NCBI RefSeq assembly: GCF_021168455.1
Contig: NZ_JAJOZR010000006.1
Coordinates: 62,001 to 126,000 of the forward strand
DNA from: Ferranicluibacter quercicola
GTDB taxonomy: Bacteria > Pseudomonadota > Alphaproteobacteria > Rhizobiales > Rhizobiaceae
Length of the DNA stretch: 64,000 nucleotides
Direction: 5' to 3'
Made by a program: the position numbers and the translations under genes. The stretch's first letter is position 1. Each line of letters opens with the position of its first letter. Shown here piece after piece: positions 41,876-50,395 of the stretch. The notes below the pieces were generated by a model. That model saw only the letters and a program-made list of their open reading frames with translations. It had not been told where the DNA came from and did no database searches.

Positions 41876-43390
41876 ATGACCTGGTTCGACAATATCAGCC
41901 GGAGCTTCTTCGATTGGACCGCGATGGCCGAGGTTCTGCCGACGATGATCACGGTCGGGCTCAAGAACACCCTCATCCTTGCGGCCGCATCCACGGTCTT
42001 CGGCGTCGTCATCGGCATGATCCTCGCCATCATGGGCATATCGCGCTCGGCCTGGCTGCGCATTCCCGCCCGGCTCTACACCGATATCTTCCGCGGCCTT
42101 CCCGCCATCGTCACGATCCTGCTGATCGGCCAGGGCTTCGCCCGGATCGGGCGGGACCTGTTCGGCCCCTCGCCCTATCCGCTCGGCATTCTCGCGCTCA
42201 GCCTCATCGCCGGGGCCTATATCGGCGAGATCTTCCGCTCGGGCATCCAGAGCGTCGATCGCGGGCAGATGGAGGCGTCGCGGGCGCTCAGCATGAGCTA
42301 TTCCCAGGGCATGCGCATCATCGTCGTGCCGCAGGGCGTGCGCCGGGTGCTGCCGGCGCTGGTCAACCAGTTCATCGGCAATGTGAAGGATTCGAGCCTC
42401 GTCTACTTCCTCGGCCTTCTCGCGTCAGAGCGCGAAATCTTCCGGGTCGGCCAGGATCAGGCCGTCGTCACCGGCAACCTCTCGCCGCTGCTGCTGGCCG
42501 GCATCTTCTACCTCGTCATTACCGTGCCGCTGACGCATGTGGTCAACACCATCGATAACCGCCTGCGGATCGGCAAGCAGAAGACGACCACGGTGGCGAG
42601 CGGGCTGGAGGAAGTCTCCGAACTCGACCGCGCGCAACAGGCCCGGGACACCAGCGCCGGCTTCAAGGGCGGCAGCATCGCGGTGCGCGATTTGACCATG
42701 GCCTATGGCGAGCTCGACGTGCTGAAGGGCGTCGATCTCACCGTCCGGCCGGGCAGCGTCACCTGCATCATCGGCCCGTCAGGCTCCGGCAAATCGACGC
42801 TGCTGCGCTGCCTCAACCGCCTCGTCGAGCCGAAAGGCGGAACGCTGCTTCTCGACGGCGACAGCATTCTCGCGATGAAGCCGGAGACGCTGCGCCGGCG
42901 CGTCGGCATGGTGTTCCAGCATTTCAATCTCTTTCCCGATCACACCGCCCTCGACAACGTCATGCTGTCTCTGACCCGGATCAAGCATATGCCGCGCGGC
43001 GAGGCCGAGCGCATTGCCAAGGCCCGGCTGGCCGATGTCGGCCTTGCCAGCCGCCAGCATCACCGGCCCGGCGGCCTGTCCGGCGGCCAGCAGCAGCGCG
43101 TCGCCATCGCCCGGGCGCTGGCCATGGAGCCCGAAGTCATCCTGTTCGACGAGGTCACGAGCGCGCTGGATCCGGAGCTGGTCAAGGGCGTGCTCAACCT
43201 CATGGCGGATCTCGGCGGGCGCGGCATGACCATGGTCGTCGTCACCCATGAAATGGGCTTTGCCCGGCGCGTGGCCGATCAGGTCGTGTTCATGGACGAG
43301 GGCCGCGTGGTGGAGGCCGGCACGCCGGCGCAGATCTTCGACGACCCGCAGAGCCCGCGCCTGCGCCGCTTCCTGGCCGAAGTGCTGTGA
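41876..43390 (+). CDS. Fused ABC permease and ATPase for amino-acid uptake
   Basis: A single 504-residue chain with two normally separate subunits. Residues 1-235 are a HisM/GlnP-type permease with five membrane segments and the EAA-like coupling loop (EIFRSGIQSVDRGQMEASRA). Residues about 265-504 are a GlnQ-type ATPase: Walker A GPSGSGKS at 300-307, signature LSGGQ at 401-405, Walker B VILFDE at 421-426, THEMGFARRV. A charged linker (236-262) joins them. A homodimer would carry the usual two permeases and two ATPases. Same fusions are known in rhizobia but uncommon. Confidence 0.92.
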   Translation: MTWFDNISRSFFDWTAMAEVLPTMITVGLKNTLILAAASTVFGVVIGMILAIMGISRSAWLRIPARLYTDIFRGLPAIVTILLIGQGFARIGRDLFGPSPYPLGILALSLIAGAYIGEIFRSGIQSVDRGQMEASRALSMSYSQGMRIIVVPQGVRRVLPALVNQFIGNVKDSSLVYFLGLLASEREIFRVGQDQAVVTGNLSPLLLAGIFYLVITVPLTHVVNTIDNRLRIGKQKTTTVASGLEEVSELDRAQQARDTSAGFKGGSIAVRDLTMAYGELDVLKGVDLTVRPGSVTCIIGPSGSGKSTLLRCLNRLVEPKGGTLLLDGDSILAMKPETLRRRVGMVFQHFNLFPDHTALDNVMLSLTRIKHMPRGEAERIAKARLADVGLASRQHHRPGGLSGGQQQRVAIARALAMEPEVILFDEVTSALDPELVKGVLNLMADLGGRGMTMVVVTHEMGFARRVADQVVFMDEGRVVEAGTPAQIFDDPQSPRLRRFLAEVL

Positions 43391-43473
43391 CGCGCAGACC
43401 ATCAGAAGGCCGCCGCTTCCCTTCGCCGGGGTCCCGTTTCCATTCCATCCGCAAGCAGTGAAAGACACGTTCC

Positions 43474-44598
43474 ATGTCCGACAACACCATCTCATCCGCC
43501 GTCATCATCGGCGCCGGCATCTTCGGCGTCTCGACCGCCGTGCAGCTTCTGCGGCGCGGCGTTTCCGCGACCCTCGTCAATGACGGCCCGGTCGCCAACG
43601 GCGCATCCGGCCGCTCGCTCTCCTGGCTGAACTCCGCCCGCATGCGCTCGAACCCCTATCACCTGCTGCGCATGGCGGGCATCGACCGCTACAGAACATT
43701 GTCGAGCCGGATCGGTCCGGTCGACTGGCTCCGCTTCGATGGCGGCCTCACCTGGGATGCGGATGACGCGACCAACGAGATCGCGGCGGCCTATGCCCAT
43801 GAAGTCTCGCTCGCCTACGACGCGCAACATCTGGCACCTGGCGCGGTAGAGGCGGCGACGCCCGGCGTCGATGCCGCGGCCATCACGGGACATGCGGCGA
43901 TCTTCAATCCCGGCGAGGGCTGGGTCGATCTTCCCGCGCTGATCGCCCTGCTGCTGGCCGAGTTCGACACCCTCGGCGGCACGCTCGTCACCGGGCAAGG
44001 CAGCGCCCGCGTGCTCGTCGAAAACGGCCGCGCGGCCGGCGTCGAGACGACGGCGGGCGTGCGGCACGGCGCGGATGCCGTGCTGATCGCCACCGGCCCC
44101 GCCGTGCCGGCCATGGCCGCCGAGCTCGGCGCGACGATCGCCGACGGCACGCCGGTCGCCCTTCTCCTGACGACGAAGCCGATCGACCATCCGCTGAAAG
44201 CCGTGCTCAACACGCCGCGCGTCGCCGTGCGCCCGGCCCCGGGCGGCGCTTTCGTCATCGATGCCGACTGGGCCGCAAACGAGGTCGTCCCGCAGGCCGA
44301 CGGCACCTATGCGGTGAAGGACACGACCCTGTCGGGCCTTCTGGCCGAGGCGTCCAAAGTTCTCTCCGGGCACCCCCGGCTGGAGCTCGCGTCCTACGCT
44401 GCCGGACGCAAGCCCATCCCGGCCGATGGCGATCCGGTGCTCGGCCGCCTCCCCGGCATCCCCGGCTGCCATGTCGCCTTCAGCCACAGCGGCGCAACCC
44501 TCGGCCTCATCGTCGGCGAACTCACCGCCTACGAAATGGCAACCGGCCAACGCCACCCCCTCCTCGAAACCTTCCGCCCGGAGCGCTTCGGCGCCTGA
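43474..44598 (+). CDS. FAD-dependent amine/amino-acid oxidoreductase (DAO family)
   Basis: A 374-residue flavoenzyme. The N-terminal FAD loop is IIGAGIFGVSTAVQLLRRG, followed by GASGRSLSWLNSARMRSNPY, and a second FAD-contact region near the C terminus (AGRKPIPADGDPVLGRLPGI, SGATLGLIVGELTAYE). D-amino-acid-oxidase-type enzymes oxidise amines, glycine derivatives or D-amino acids with release of peroxide or transfer to an acceptor. Located 83 bp after the transporter gene under the same LacI-type control, it probably starts breakdown of the imported compound. Confidence 0.9.
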   Translation: MSDNTISSAVIIGAGIFGVSTAVQLLRRGVSATLVNDGPVANGASGRSLSWLNSARMRSNPYHLLRMAGIDRYRTLSSRIGPVDWLRFDGGLTWDADDATNEIAAAYAHEVSLAYDAQHLAPGAVEAATPGVDAAAITGHAAIFNPGEGWVDLPALIALLLAEFDTLGGTLVTGQGSARVLVENGRAAGVETTAGVRHGADAVLIATGPAVPAMAAELGATIADGTPVALLLTTKPIDHPLKAVLNTPRVAVRPAPGGAFVIDADWAANEVVPQADGTYAVKDTTLSGLLAEASKVLSGHPRLELASYAAGRKPIPADGDPVLGRLPGIPGCHVAFSHSGATLGLIVGELTAYEMATGQRHPLLETFRPERFGA

Positions 44599-44720
44599 CG
44601 GGAGGAACGCGCGATTCGCGAGCGATACGACTTGCCATTTCCGCGAGACACCGTCGATCACCCGGCACGCTCGCAGCGCGCGTAAGGCCCTTGGCCTTCA
44701 CGTGCGCTGCGACAGAACTT

Positions 44721-45035
44721 TTATCGGGTCGCGACATGTTCGGCGCCGGCGTCCCGCAGTGCGGCCTGGGCCTTGTCGATATCGTCGAGTGCGAGATCGA
44801 CGGAGACGAGCAGCCGGCCTCCGAGTGCCGCATCCGTTCGCACGCCGTCGCCGTCCGGGTTCTCGACGTCGCCACCCGAAGGCTTCGTTCCCGCGGTGTT
44901 GTCGGCCCCCGCCGCCTCCACGAAGACATCGCTGCGGTCGATGCCATATTGCTGGACGAGATGTTCGATGGCGCGATCGGCGGCCTCGCGGGTGTCGAAG
45001 GTGGCGGTAAGGGTTTTCACATTGTCGCTGGACAT
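44721..45035 (-). CDS. Small general-stress-type protein
   Basis: A 104-residue acidic cytoplasmic protein: VKTLTATFDTREAADRAIEH begins like the YflT/general stress protein 17M fold, followed by QYGIDRSDVFVEAAG, a Gly/Asp-rich loop and LLVSVDLALDDIDKAQAALR. Function unknown. A GGAAC-N17-GTT element upstream matches the EcfG general-stress promoter, which supports a stress role. Homologous in style to the stress protein at 45670. Confidence 0.75.
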   Translation of the reverse strand: MSSDNVKTLTATFDTREAADRAIEHLVQQYGIDRSDVFVEAAGADNTAGTKPSGGDVENPDGDGVRTDAALGGRLLVSVDLALDDIDKAQAALRDAGAEHVATR

Positions 45036-45063
45036 GCATCGTCTCCTGTTGCGTCCCCGGGGG

Positions 45064-45088
45064 AACGACGGGAGGCGTCGGTGGTTCC
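45064..45088 (-). promoter_or_regulatory. EcfG-type general-stress promoter (GGAAC-N17-GTT)
   Basis: On the minus strand GGAAC (45088-45084) and GTT (45066-45064) are exactly 17 bases apart, 29 bp before the small stress gene. This is the alphaproteobacterial EcfG consensus. Confidence 0.7.
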
Positions 45089-45251
45089 CGCGCGACGGCG
45101 GAGACGCCGCCCGCGCTTCGCTCGTCTCCGTCGTGCTGGGAGACTACATCGGTCGTTTTCCCAGGTTCCTGGCATGGTCATCGCACCGCAACGACACATC
45201 CTGAGCGATAGATGCGCACTCTCTTAAGTAAAATCGACAGTCGAAAGCGAC

Positions 45252-45276
45252 GGAACATTCGGCAGGGGAAAGGGTT
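45252..45276 (+). promoter_or_regulatory. EcfG-type general-stress promoter (GGAAC-N17-GTT)
   Basis: GGAAC at 45252-45256 and GTT at 45274-45276 with a 17-base spacer, 46 bp before the small exported protein gene. Together with the divergent copy it marks this island as part of the general stress response. Confidence 0.7.
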
Positions 45277-45322
45277 TTCGATCCGAGACCTGAAACATGG
45301 TCTGGGAATAAAGGACCAACAC

Positions 45323-45640
45323 ATGAAAAAGCTTTTCCTCGCCACGGCTATTCTTGCCGCATCCGCATTCGGCGTCAACGCCCAGACGACACCGGCACCG
45401 TCGGCCAATGGCGACACCCCGGCCGTCGCGACCCCTGAGAGCGGCAATGTCACGGCACCGGTCGAAGGCGCCAACTCGTTCACCGAAGCCCAGGCCAAGG
45501 AACGCATCGAGGCGGCCGGCTACACCGAACTTGACGGTCTGATGCTCGACGACAAGGGCATCTGGCAGGCGAAGGCCATGAAGGACGGAAAATCGGCAGC
45601 GGTTTCCATGGACTATCAGGGCAACATCGTCTCGAAATAA
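45323..45640 (+). CDS. Small exported PepSY-like protein
   Basis: A 105-residue exported protein: signal peptide to about residue 20 (LFLATAILAASAFGVNA), a Thr/Pro/Ala-rich linker, then a small domain (FTEAQAKERIEAAGYTELDG...DDKGIWQAKAMKDGKSAAVS) resembling the PepSY/YpeB fold. Such proteins are envelope-located and of unknown role. AAAGGA lies upstream. It sits 30 bp before a general stress protein gene, with an EcfG-type promoter ahead of both. Confidence 0.75.
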   Translation: MKKLFLATAILAASAFGVNAQTTPAPSANGDTPAVATPESGNVTAPVEGANSFTEAQAKERIEAAGYTELDGLMLDDKGIWQAKAMKDGKSAAVSMDYQGNIVSK

Positions 45641-45669
45641 CAGGCGCTCTGCGCTGGAAGGTACGTATC

Positions 45670-46281
45670 ATGAAGACCGTTACAGGACTGTTCGACGACT
45701 ATAGCGATGCAAGTGCCGCCGTGAGCGCACTGGAAGCCCGCGGCATCCATTCCGACAATATCAGCATCGTCTCCAACAATGCCGACGGCCGCTACAAGGA
45801 TGGCGACCATGACAGCAATGCGGCCGAGGGTGCCGGAACCGGCGCCGGCATCGGTGCCGTGGTCGGCGGTGCCGGGGGCCTGCTCACAGGTCTCGGCATC
45901 ATGGCCATCCCCGGCGTCGGCCCCGTGGTCGCAGCCGGCTGGCTGGCGGCAACGGCGCTCGGCGCAGTAGCGGGTGCCGCGGCCGGCGGTGCGACGGGCG
46001 GCCTGATCGGCGCGCTGACCTCGTCGGGCGTCGATGAAGACCATGCCCATGTCTATGCCGAAGGCGTGCGCCGCGGTGGCACGCTCGTCACGGCCAAGGT
46101 CGATGACGCGCTCCATGCGGAGGCGGAAGCCATCCTCAAGAAGTCGAATTGGGTCGATCCCGTCGAGCGGCGCAACGCCTATTCCGAACAGGGCTGGACG
46201 AAGTTCGACGACACGGCAGCACCTTATGGCGCGACCGAGGTCGAGGAAGAGCGCGCGCGCTATCCGCGTCGCACGCTGTAA
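45670..46281 (+). CDS. General stress protein with glycine-zipper segment
   Basis: A 203-residue protein. The N-terminal general-stress 17M-like domain (VTGLFDDYSDASAAVSALEA, IHSDNISIVSNN) is followed by a long Gly/Ala-rich stretch (about 58-115; GTGAGIGAVVGGAGGLLTGL) with glycine-zipper spacing, then the domain's C-terminal strand (EGVRRGGTLVTAKVDD). The mid segment could associate with membranes. These proteins are typical members of the rhizobial general stress regulon. Probably co-transcribed with the preceding gene. Confidence 0.82.
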   Translation: MKTVTGLFDDYSDASAAVSALEARGIHSDNISIVSNNADGRYKDGDHDSNAAEGAGTGAGIGAVVGGAGGLLTGLGIMAIPGVGPVVAAGWLAATALGAVAGAAAGGATGGLIGALTSSGVDEDHAHVYAEGVRRGGTLVTAKVDDALHAEAEAILKKSNWVDPVERRNAYSEQGWTKFDDTAAPYGATEVEEERARYPRRTL

Positions 46282-46303
46282 TCAGGCGTCATTTCGTCAA
46301 GGC

Positions 46304-46332
46304 AAAGGGCTGGAGCAATCCGGCCCTTTCGC
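46304..46332 (+). terminator. Terminator hairpin of the stress operon
   Basis: AAAGGGC-n12-GCCCTTT with partly pairing loop bases (TGG/CCG), 23 bp after the stop; only a short T-run. Confidence 0.65.
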
Positions 46333-46508
46333 CATGCCTTGCGTCCCGTGGCAGCACTCGGGCCCGTCCGGCGCGCGCGATTCTCGCCGCGACGCCTTGC
46401 CTTCGCCGGGTTCGCTCTCTATCTCATGTCCACCACCAAAAAGCTCGAGGCTCATGCTCGCTTTGCGAGATCCTGACCCTGCGCGCATGTCTCCCGAAGG
46501 ATAATGCC

Positions 46509-46652
46509 TTGACCACGATCGAAAAACCGTACGAACCCGTCGCCTTTGCCAAGAAACACCGGATCTCCGTGGAAGACGCGACCGCCATCCTGAAGCAGGC
46601 CGACGGCAACAAGAAGCTGGCAGACAAGGAAGGCCGCCGCGTCGCCGTCTGA
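46509..46652 (+). CDS. Small conserved-looking hypothetical protein
   Basis: A 47-residue basic protein (TTIEKPYEPVAFAKKHRISV... ending EGRRVAV) with a predicted helix-turn-helix-like pattern (ISVEDATAILKQADGNKKLA). The TTG start has GAAGGA eight bases upstream; the ATG nearby is out of frame. Rhizobial genomes carry many similar DUF3606-like short proteins, but the match here is weak. The remaining sequence between 46333 and 46508 shows no gene. Confidence 0.5.
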   Translation: MTTIEKPYEPVAFAKKHRISVEDATAILKQADGNKKLADKEGRRVAV

Positions 46653-46828
46653 GCGGCCGAAGCCTTCCAGAGGGCCGTGAGCGTTGCGTTCGCGGCGAGG
46701 CCCTCTCACCCGCGATCATCGTGGGTGACAGCGGGGAACCTGCGCGGACCGGAAGACCCCGTCGCGCCCCGCCGCTGCCACAAAACCGACCCTTCCCGCG
46801 CTAGCGATCGCCCCGCAACGAGGAATCG

Positions 46829-47179
46829 ATGATGCGCCTGCCCCTACCAAACCTCCCCCTTCTCAGCCTGCCCTTGCTCACCCTTCCCCTCCTGATGGCG
46901 GCACCCTCTGCCCATGCATCGTCCGACGACGCCTGGGCGAAGCTGAACCTCACCGTCGCCCAGACCTGTGCGGCGGCGAGCGGGCTGAAGCATGCGCATG
47001 TCTCCGAGATCGTCGCGTTCGACGATACGCTCGGCAAGGTGGCGACGCTGGTCAGCGGCGTCTTTCCGCAGAAGGCGCTGAAGGGCGCGCATGGCAAGAT
47101 GCTCTGCATCTTCGACAAGACCTCGGGCAAGGCCTGGATCGACGAGGCCAAGGGCTGGAGCGCGCCCGACCTGCGCTGA
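46829..47179 (+). CDS. Small exported hypothetical protein
   Basis: A 116-residue exported protein. The signal peptide is Leu/Pro-rich (LPLPNLPLLSLPLLTLPLLM) ending APSAHA. The mature 90 residues contain two cysteines (QTCAAASG and MLCIFDK) and a pattern AWIDEAKGW near the end. Family not recognised. AGGAA lies upstream; a second ATG follows directly. It is followed 98 bp later by another small exported protein gene in the same direction. Confidence 0.65.
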   Translation: MMRLPLPNLPLLSLPLLTLPLLMAAPSAHASSDDAWAKLNLTVAQTCAAASGLKHAHVSEIVAFDDTLGKVATLVSGVFPQKALKGAHGKMLCIFDKTSGKAWIDEAKGWSAPDLR

Positions 47180-47277
47180 TCGCCAAAAATGGAGCCGGAG
47201 CCTGACCGGAAACGATGCGCACGGGCGGCGATCCCGAAGCCCGTGCCGCAAGACCTCAACACCAGAAGGATCACCCC

Positions 47278-47658
47278 ATGAAAGCTGTCACCCTGTCGCT
47301 TGCCGCGCTTGCATCTCTCGGCCTGTCCGCGGCGTCCCGGGCGGCCGACCAGGACTTTACGCTGACCTACCATGTCGAGCGTCTTCCCGCGGCAAAGCTG
47401 AGCATCGAGACCTGCGGCAGCGTCGTTTCCGGCGTTGCGCAGAGTGCCGGCCTGAGCGCCGCGCTCCAGAGCTTTCCGGGCCAGCTCGTCACCGTACAGG
47501 GCGGCACCTCCGGCAGCGGCGCCTTCGTCGTGCAGTGCATCGCGGTCGATGCGACGACGGTGGCGGTGGTGCAGGGGTTCGATTACCGCAGCACGAAGGG
47601 TCCGCTCGGCGATGCGGCGGACCAGATGATCGCCGCCGTGAAGGCGCAGGCGCAATAA
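47278..47658 (+). CDS. Exported DUF6180-like protein
   Basis: A 126-residue exported protein: signal peptide to about residue 22 (LAALASLGLSAASRA), then DFTLTYHVERLPAAKLSIET, CGSVVSGVAQSAGLSA and VQCIAVDATTVAVVQGFDYR. Two cysteines could form one disulfide. The pattern fits DUF6180, a group of small periplasmic proteins of unknown function. GAAGGA precedes the ATG. It converges with the ArsR gene. Confidence 0.7.
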   Translation: MKAVTLSLAALASLGLSAASRAADQDFTLTYHVERLPAAKLSIETCGSVVSGVAQSAGLSAALQSFPGQLVTVQGGTSGSGAFVVQCIAVDATTVAVVQGFDYRSTKGPLGDAADQMIAAVKAQAQ

Positions 47659-47694
47659 GGCGCAGAGGTCTTTCTCAAACCTGAAAATGCCGCC

Positions 47695-48027
47695 TCATGC
47701 CGTCCCGTCGGATGTGTCGGCGAGCACGCAGGCGAGCAGGCCCGGAAAGCGGGCCTCGAGATCGTCCCGACGCAGGGTCAGCCGGCGTCCCCGGCCGGCG
47801 GCCGCGTTGTGGATGATGCCCGCCTCGCGCAGCACCTTCATGAGATGCGACTTGGTCGATTTCGGCGTCGCGGCGTCGGAAGGATGGCATTGGGCCATGT
47901 CGAGCGGGCCCGCAGCAAGCTGCCGCACAATCGCCAGCCGCTCGGGATCGCTGAGCGCGAAGAGCACCTGCGTCAGTTTGAGGTCGCCTCGGTCGGGATG
48001 CGGGAGGGGCGCGATATCGGACGTCAT
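47695..48027 (-). CDS. ArsR-family transcriptional repressor
   Basis: A 110-residue winged-helix repressor: LTQVLFALSDPERLAIVRQL, then LDMAQCHPSDAATPKSTKSH and LMKVLREAGIIHNAAAGRG. No clear metal-binding cysteine pair is present in the recognition helix, only one Cys (MAQCHPS), so it may sense something other than metals, for example an oxidant or organic ligand. Divergent from an MFS exporter gene, with two GTTCGA/TCGAAC-type operators in between. Confidence 0.87.
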   Translation of the reverse strand: MTSDIAPLPHPDRGDLKLTQVLFALSDPERLAIVRQLAAGPLDMAQCHPSDAATPKSTKSHLMKVLREAGIIHNAAAGRGRRLTLRRDDLEARFPGLLACVLADTSDGTA

Positions 48028-48047
48028 GGTTCGAATTTAGTTGAACC
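48028..48047. promoter_or_regulatory. ArsR-type operator 1
   Basis: GGTTCGAATTTAGTTGAACC, an imperfect 20-bp inverted repeat that directly abuts the ArsR start codon. Confidence 0.55.
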
Positions 48048-48072
48048 GAGACCGCTTTGCCAGTAGAGATGT

Positions 48073-48090
48073 GTTCGAAAAATCTCGAAC
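48073..48090. promoter_or_regulatory. ArsR-type operator 2
   Basis: GTTCGA-aaaatc-TCGAAC, a perfect 6-bp repeat 13 bp before the MFS gene. Its arms match those of operator 1; centres are 44 bp apart, about four turns. Confidence 0.6.
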
Positions 48091-48103
48091 CGTCAGGGGC
48101 CTC

Positions 48104-49300
48104 ATGACCGACGTGCTGCGCAAGACGCCGGCAGAGACGCGCGCCGGATTCCGCATCACCCTTGCCGGCATGGCGGTGATGATGGCCGGCGCCAGCGCGC
48201 CCTCGCCGTTTTATCCCACGCTCCAGCAGGAGATCGGTTTCACGTCGATGACGCTGACCGCCGTTTTCGCGGTGTACACGGTCACGCTGCTGGCGGCGCT
48301 GCTCGTCATGGGATCGCTGTCCGATCATGTCGGCCGGCGGCCGGTCATTTCGGCGGGCTTCGCGCTGATGGCGGTCAGCCTTTTTCTGTTCTGGCACGCG
48401 CAGGACGTCGGCAGCCTCGTCGTCGCGCGCATCCTGCAGGGCATTGCCGCAGGCCTGCTCCTGTCGACGCTGTCGGCCGCCGTCGTCGATTTCGAGCCGG
48501 GAGACAAGCCTGGCAGCGCCTCCGTCTGGAATTCCGTCGTGCCGCTCAGCGGGCTGGCCGTGGGGGCGCTGGTCGCGGGGCTGCTGATGGATGCGACGTC
48601 GGGGGCGAAGGCGAGCGTCTTCGGCGCGCTGGTTGCCGGCTCCGCGCTCTTTGCCGGTCTCATCTGGTGCGTGCCGGAAACCGCGCCGCGCCATGAGGGC
48701 GTCTGGGCGTCGCTGCGGCCGCGCATCGGCGTGCCCGCAGCCGCGGCCACGGCCTTCTGGCGCAGCGCGCCGGCCGTCATCGCCGGCTGGGCCACCGGCG
48801 GGCTCTATCTGGCGCTGGGCGCGCCGCTGGTGCGCCACGTCTTCGGCGCGCAGGACCATACGAGGCAGGCGATCGTCATCGTCATCCTCTGCGGTGCAGG
48901 TGCGGCCGCCTGCTATGTCGCGCGCGGCCGCTCGTCGCGCAGCGTCACGCTGTTCGGCACCTCCGCGCTCGCGCTCGGCACCACGCTCACGCTCGCCGCG
49001 ATGGTCTGGACGTCCCTCCCCGCCTATCTCCTGGCCCTCGTCGTCGCCGGGGCCGGCTTCGGCACCTGCTTTTACGGCGTCCTGCGCTCCGTCGTACCGG
49101 TCGTGCGCCCGCAGGAGCGCGGTGAGCTCTTTGCCGCCCTATTCACGCTCAGCTATCTCGCCTTCGGCCTGCCGACCCTTCTGGCGGGCGTCGCCATCGG
49201 TGCCTTCGGTCTCGCCCCCACGGTCCTCGTCTATGGCGGGCTCATCGTGCTCTTCTCGTCCGTTGCGGGGCTGCTGCGGCGGTTCGGCACGCGGGATTGA
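48104..49300 (+). CDS. MFS transporter
   Basis: A 398-residue inner-membrane exporter with 12 predicted segments: GASAPSPFYPTLQQEIGFTS, MGSLSDHVGRRPVISAGFAL (motif A), RILQGIAAGLLLSTLSAAVV, and GTCFYGVLRSVVPVVRPQER. The family is broad (drug or metabolite efflux). ATG 48104 is preferred to an upstream TTG that lies inside operator 1. Divergent ArsR-type repressor suggests substrate-induced efflux. Confidence 0.88.
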   Translation: MTDVLRKTPAETRAGFRITLAGMAVMMAGASAPSPFYPTLQQEIGFTSMTLTAVFAVYTVTLLAALLVMGSLSDHVGRRPVISAGFALMAVSLFLFWHAQDVGSLVVARILQGIAAGLLLSTLSAAVVDFEPGDKPGSASVWNSVVPLSGLAVGALVAGLLMDATSGAKASVFGALVAGSALFAGLIWCVPETAPRHEGVWASLRPRIGVPAAAATAFWRSAPAVIAGWATGGLYLALGAPLVRHVFGAQDHTRQAIVIVILCGAGAAACYVARGRSSRSVTLFGTSALALGTTLTLAAMVWTSLPAYLLALVVAGAGFGTCFYGVLRSVVPVVRPQERGELFAALFTLSYLAFGLPTLLAGVAIGAFGLAPTVLVYGGLIVLFSSVAGLLRRFGTRD

Positions 49301-49433
49301 GCCCGTCGCGGCGGCCGTCGCGCCTGTGGGCGCCGATGTCGTGACCGCACTGGCCTTCGCCCTGTCCGGGGCGTAGAGAGGAAGACCCCCACCCGAACGC
49401 CCGCATCACCGCGCCGGCACGGATACCCGGTCG

Positions 49434-50324
49434 ATGATGACACAGAAGACACGCGGCTACCTTTACGTTCTCCTCGCCGTGACGATTTTCGCGGGGCAGG
49501 ATGCCTTCTCCAAGCTGCTCGGGGAAAAATACCCGCCAATCATGGTCGTCATGGTCCGCTTCTGGGCCTTCGCCGTGTTCGTCATGATCATGGCCGCCTT
49601 CGCGCCGGGCGGGCTGCGGCGCGCCTTCGTCACGCGGCGGCCGGTTCTGCAGGCGTTTCGCGGCGTGCTGCTGGTCGGCGAGGTCGTCATCGTCGTCTTT
49701 GCCTTCGTCACGGCAGGCCTCGCCATGAGCCAGTCCATCCTGCAGGCGACGCCGCTGATCGTGACGGTCCTGTCCGTGCCGCTGCTCGGCGAGAAGGTCG
49801 GCTGGCGGCGCGGCCTTGCGGTGGTCGCTGGCCTCGTCGGCGTGCTCGTCATTCTCGATCCGCTGTCGGTCGCGTTCGATCTTCGCCTGCTCGTCCCGCT
49901 CGTCGCCGCCTTCATGTACGGCTTCTACAGCATCGCGACACGCGCGGTCAGCCGGGACGATTCGGCCATGACGAGCGTTCTGTATGCCGGCGTCTTCGGC
50001 GCGCTGGCGGCAACCCTCGTCGGCCCGTTCTACTGGACGCCGATCGCCCCGGCCGACTGGCCGGCCATGATCGCGCTCTGCATCTGCGGCGCCACCAGCC
50101 ACTATTTCCTCATCAAGGCCTATGGCCTGCTGACGGCCGTCGAGGTGCAGCCGCTGACCTATCTGCAGCTCGTCCTCAGCGGCGGTGTCGCGGTCCTGTT
50201 CTTCGGCGAAACGGTGACGGTCAACATGATCGTCGGCGCCCTCATCGTCGTCGGCGCCGGGCTTTTCACCGTCTGGCGCGAGCACCGGGTCGGCCTGCGG
50301 CCAGAGCCCGCAGCAGACATCTAG
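49434..50324 (+). CDS. EamA/DMT-family transporter
   Basis: A 296-residue protein with ten hydrophobic segments and two EamA repeats: GYLYVLLAVTIFAGQDAFSK and LGEKVGWRRGLAVVAGLVGV in the first, LRLLVPLVAAFMYGFYSIAT and FFGETVTVNMIVGALIVVGA in the second. Likely exports metabolites or amino acids. Stands alone after a 133-bp gap without a clear operator. Converges with the TetR gene at 50396. Confidence 0.88.
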   Translation: MMTQKTRGYLYVLLAVTIFAGQDAFSKLLGEKYPPIMVVMVRFWAFAVFVMIMAAFAPGGLRRAFVTRRPVLQAFRGVLLVGEVVIVVFAFVTAGLAMSQSILQATPLIVTVLSVPLLGEKVGWRRGLAVVAGLVGVLVILDPLSVAFDLRLLVPLVAAFMYGFYSIATRAVSRDDSAMTSVLYAGVFGALAATLVGPFYWTPIAPADWPAMIALCICGATSHYFLIKAYGLLTAVEVQPLTYLQLVLSGGVAVLFFGETVTVNMIVGALIVVGAGLFTVWREHRVGLRPEPAADI

Positions 50325-50395
50325 AGCCTGTCTTTGCCGCATTGTCCGGCGCCGCATCGTCCGACACCGAAGCGATGTCGCTTTGGAGGGGCATT

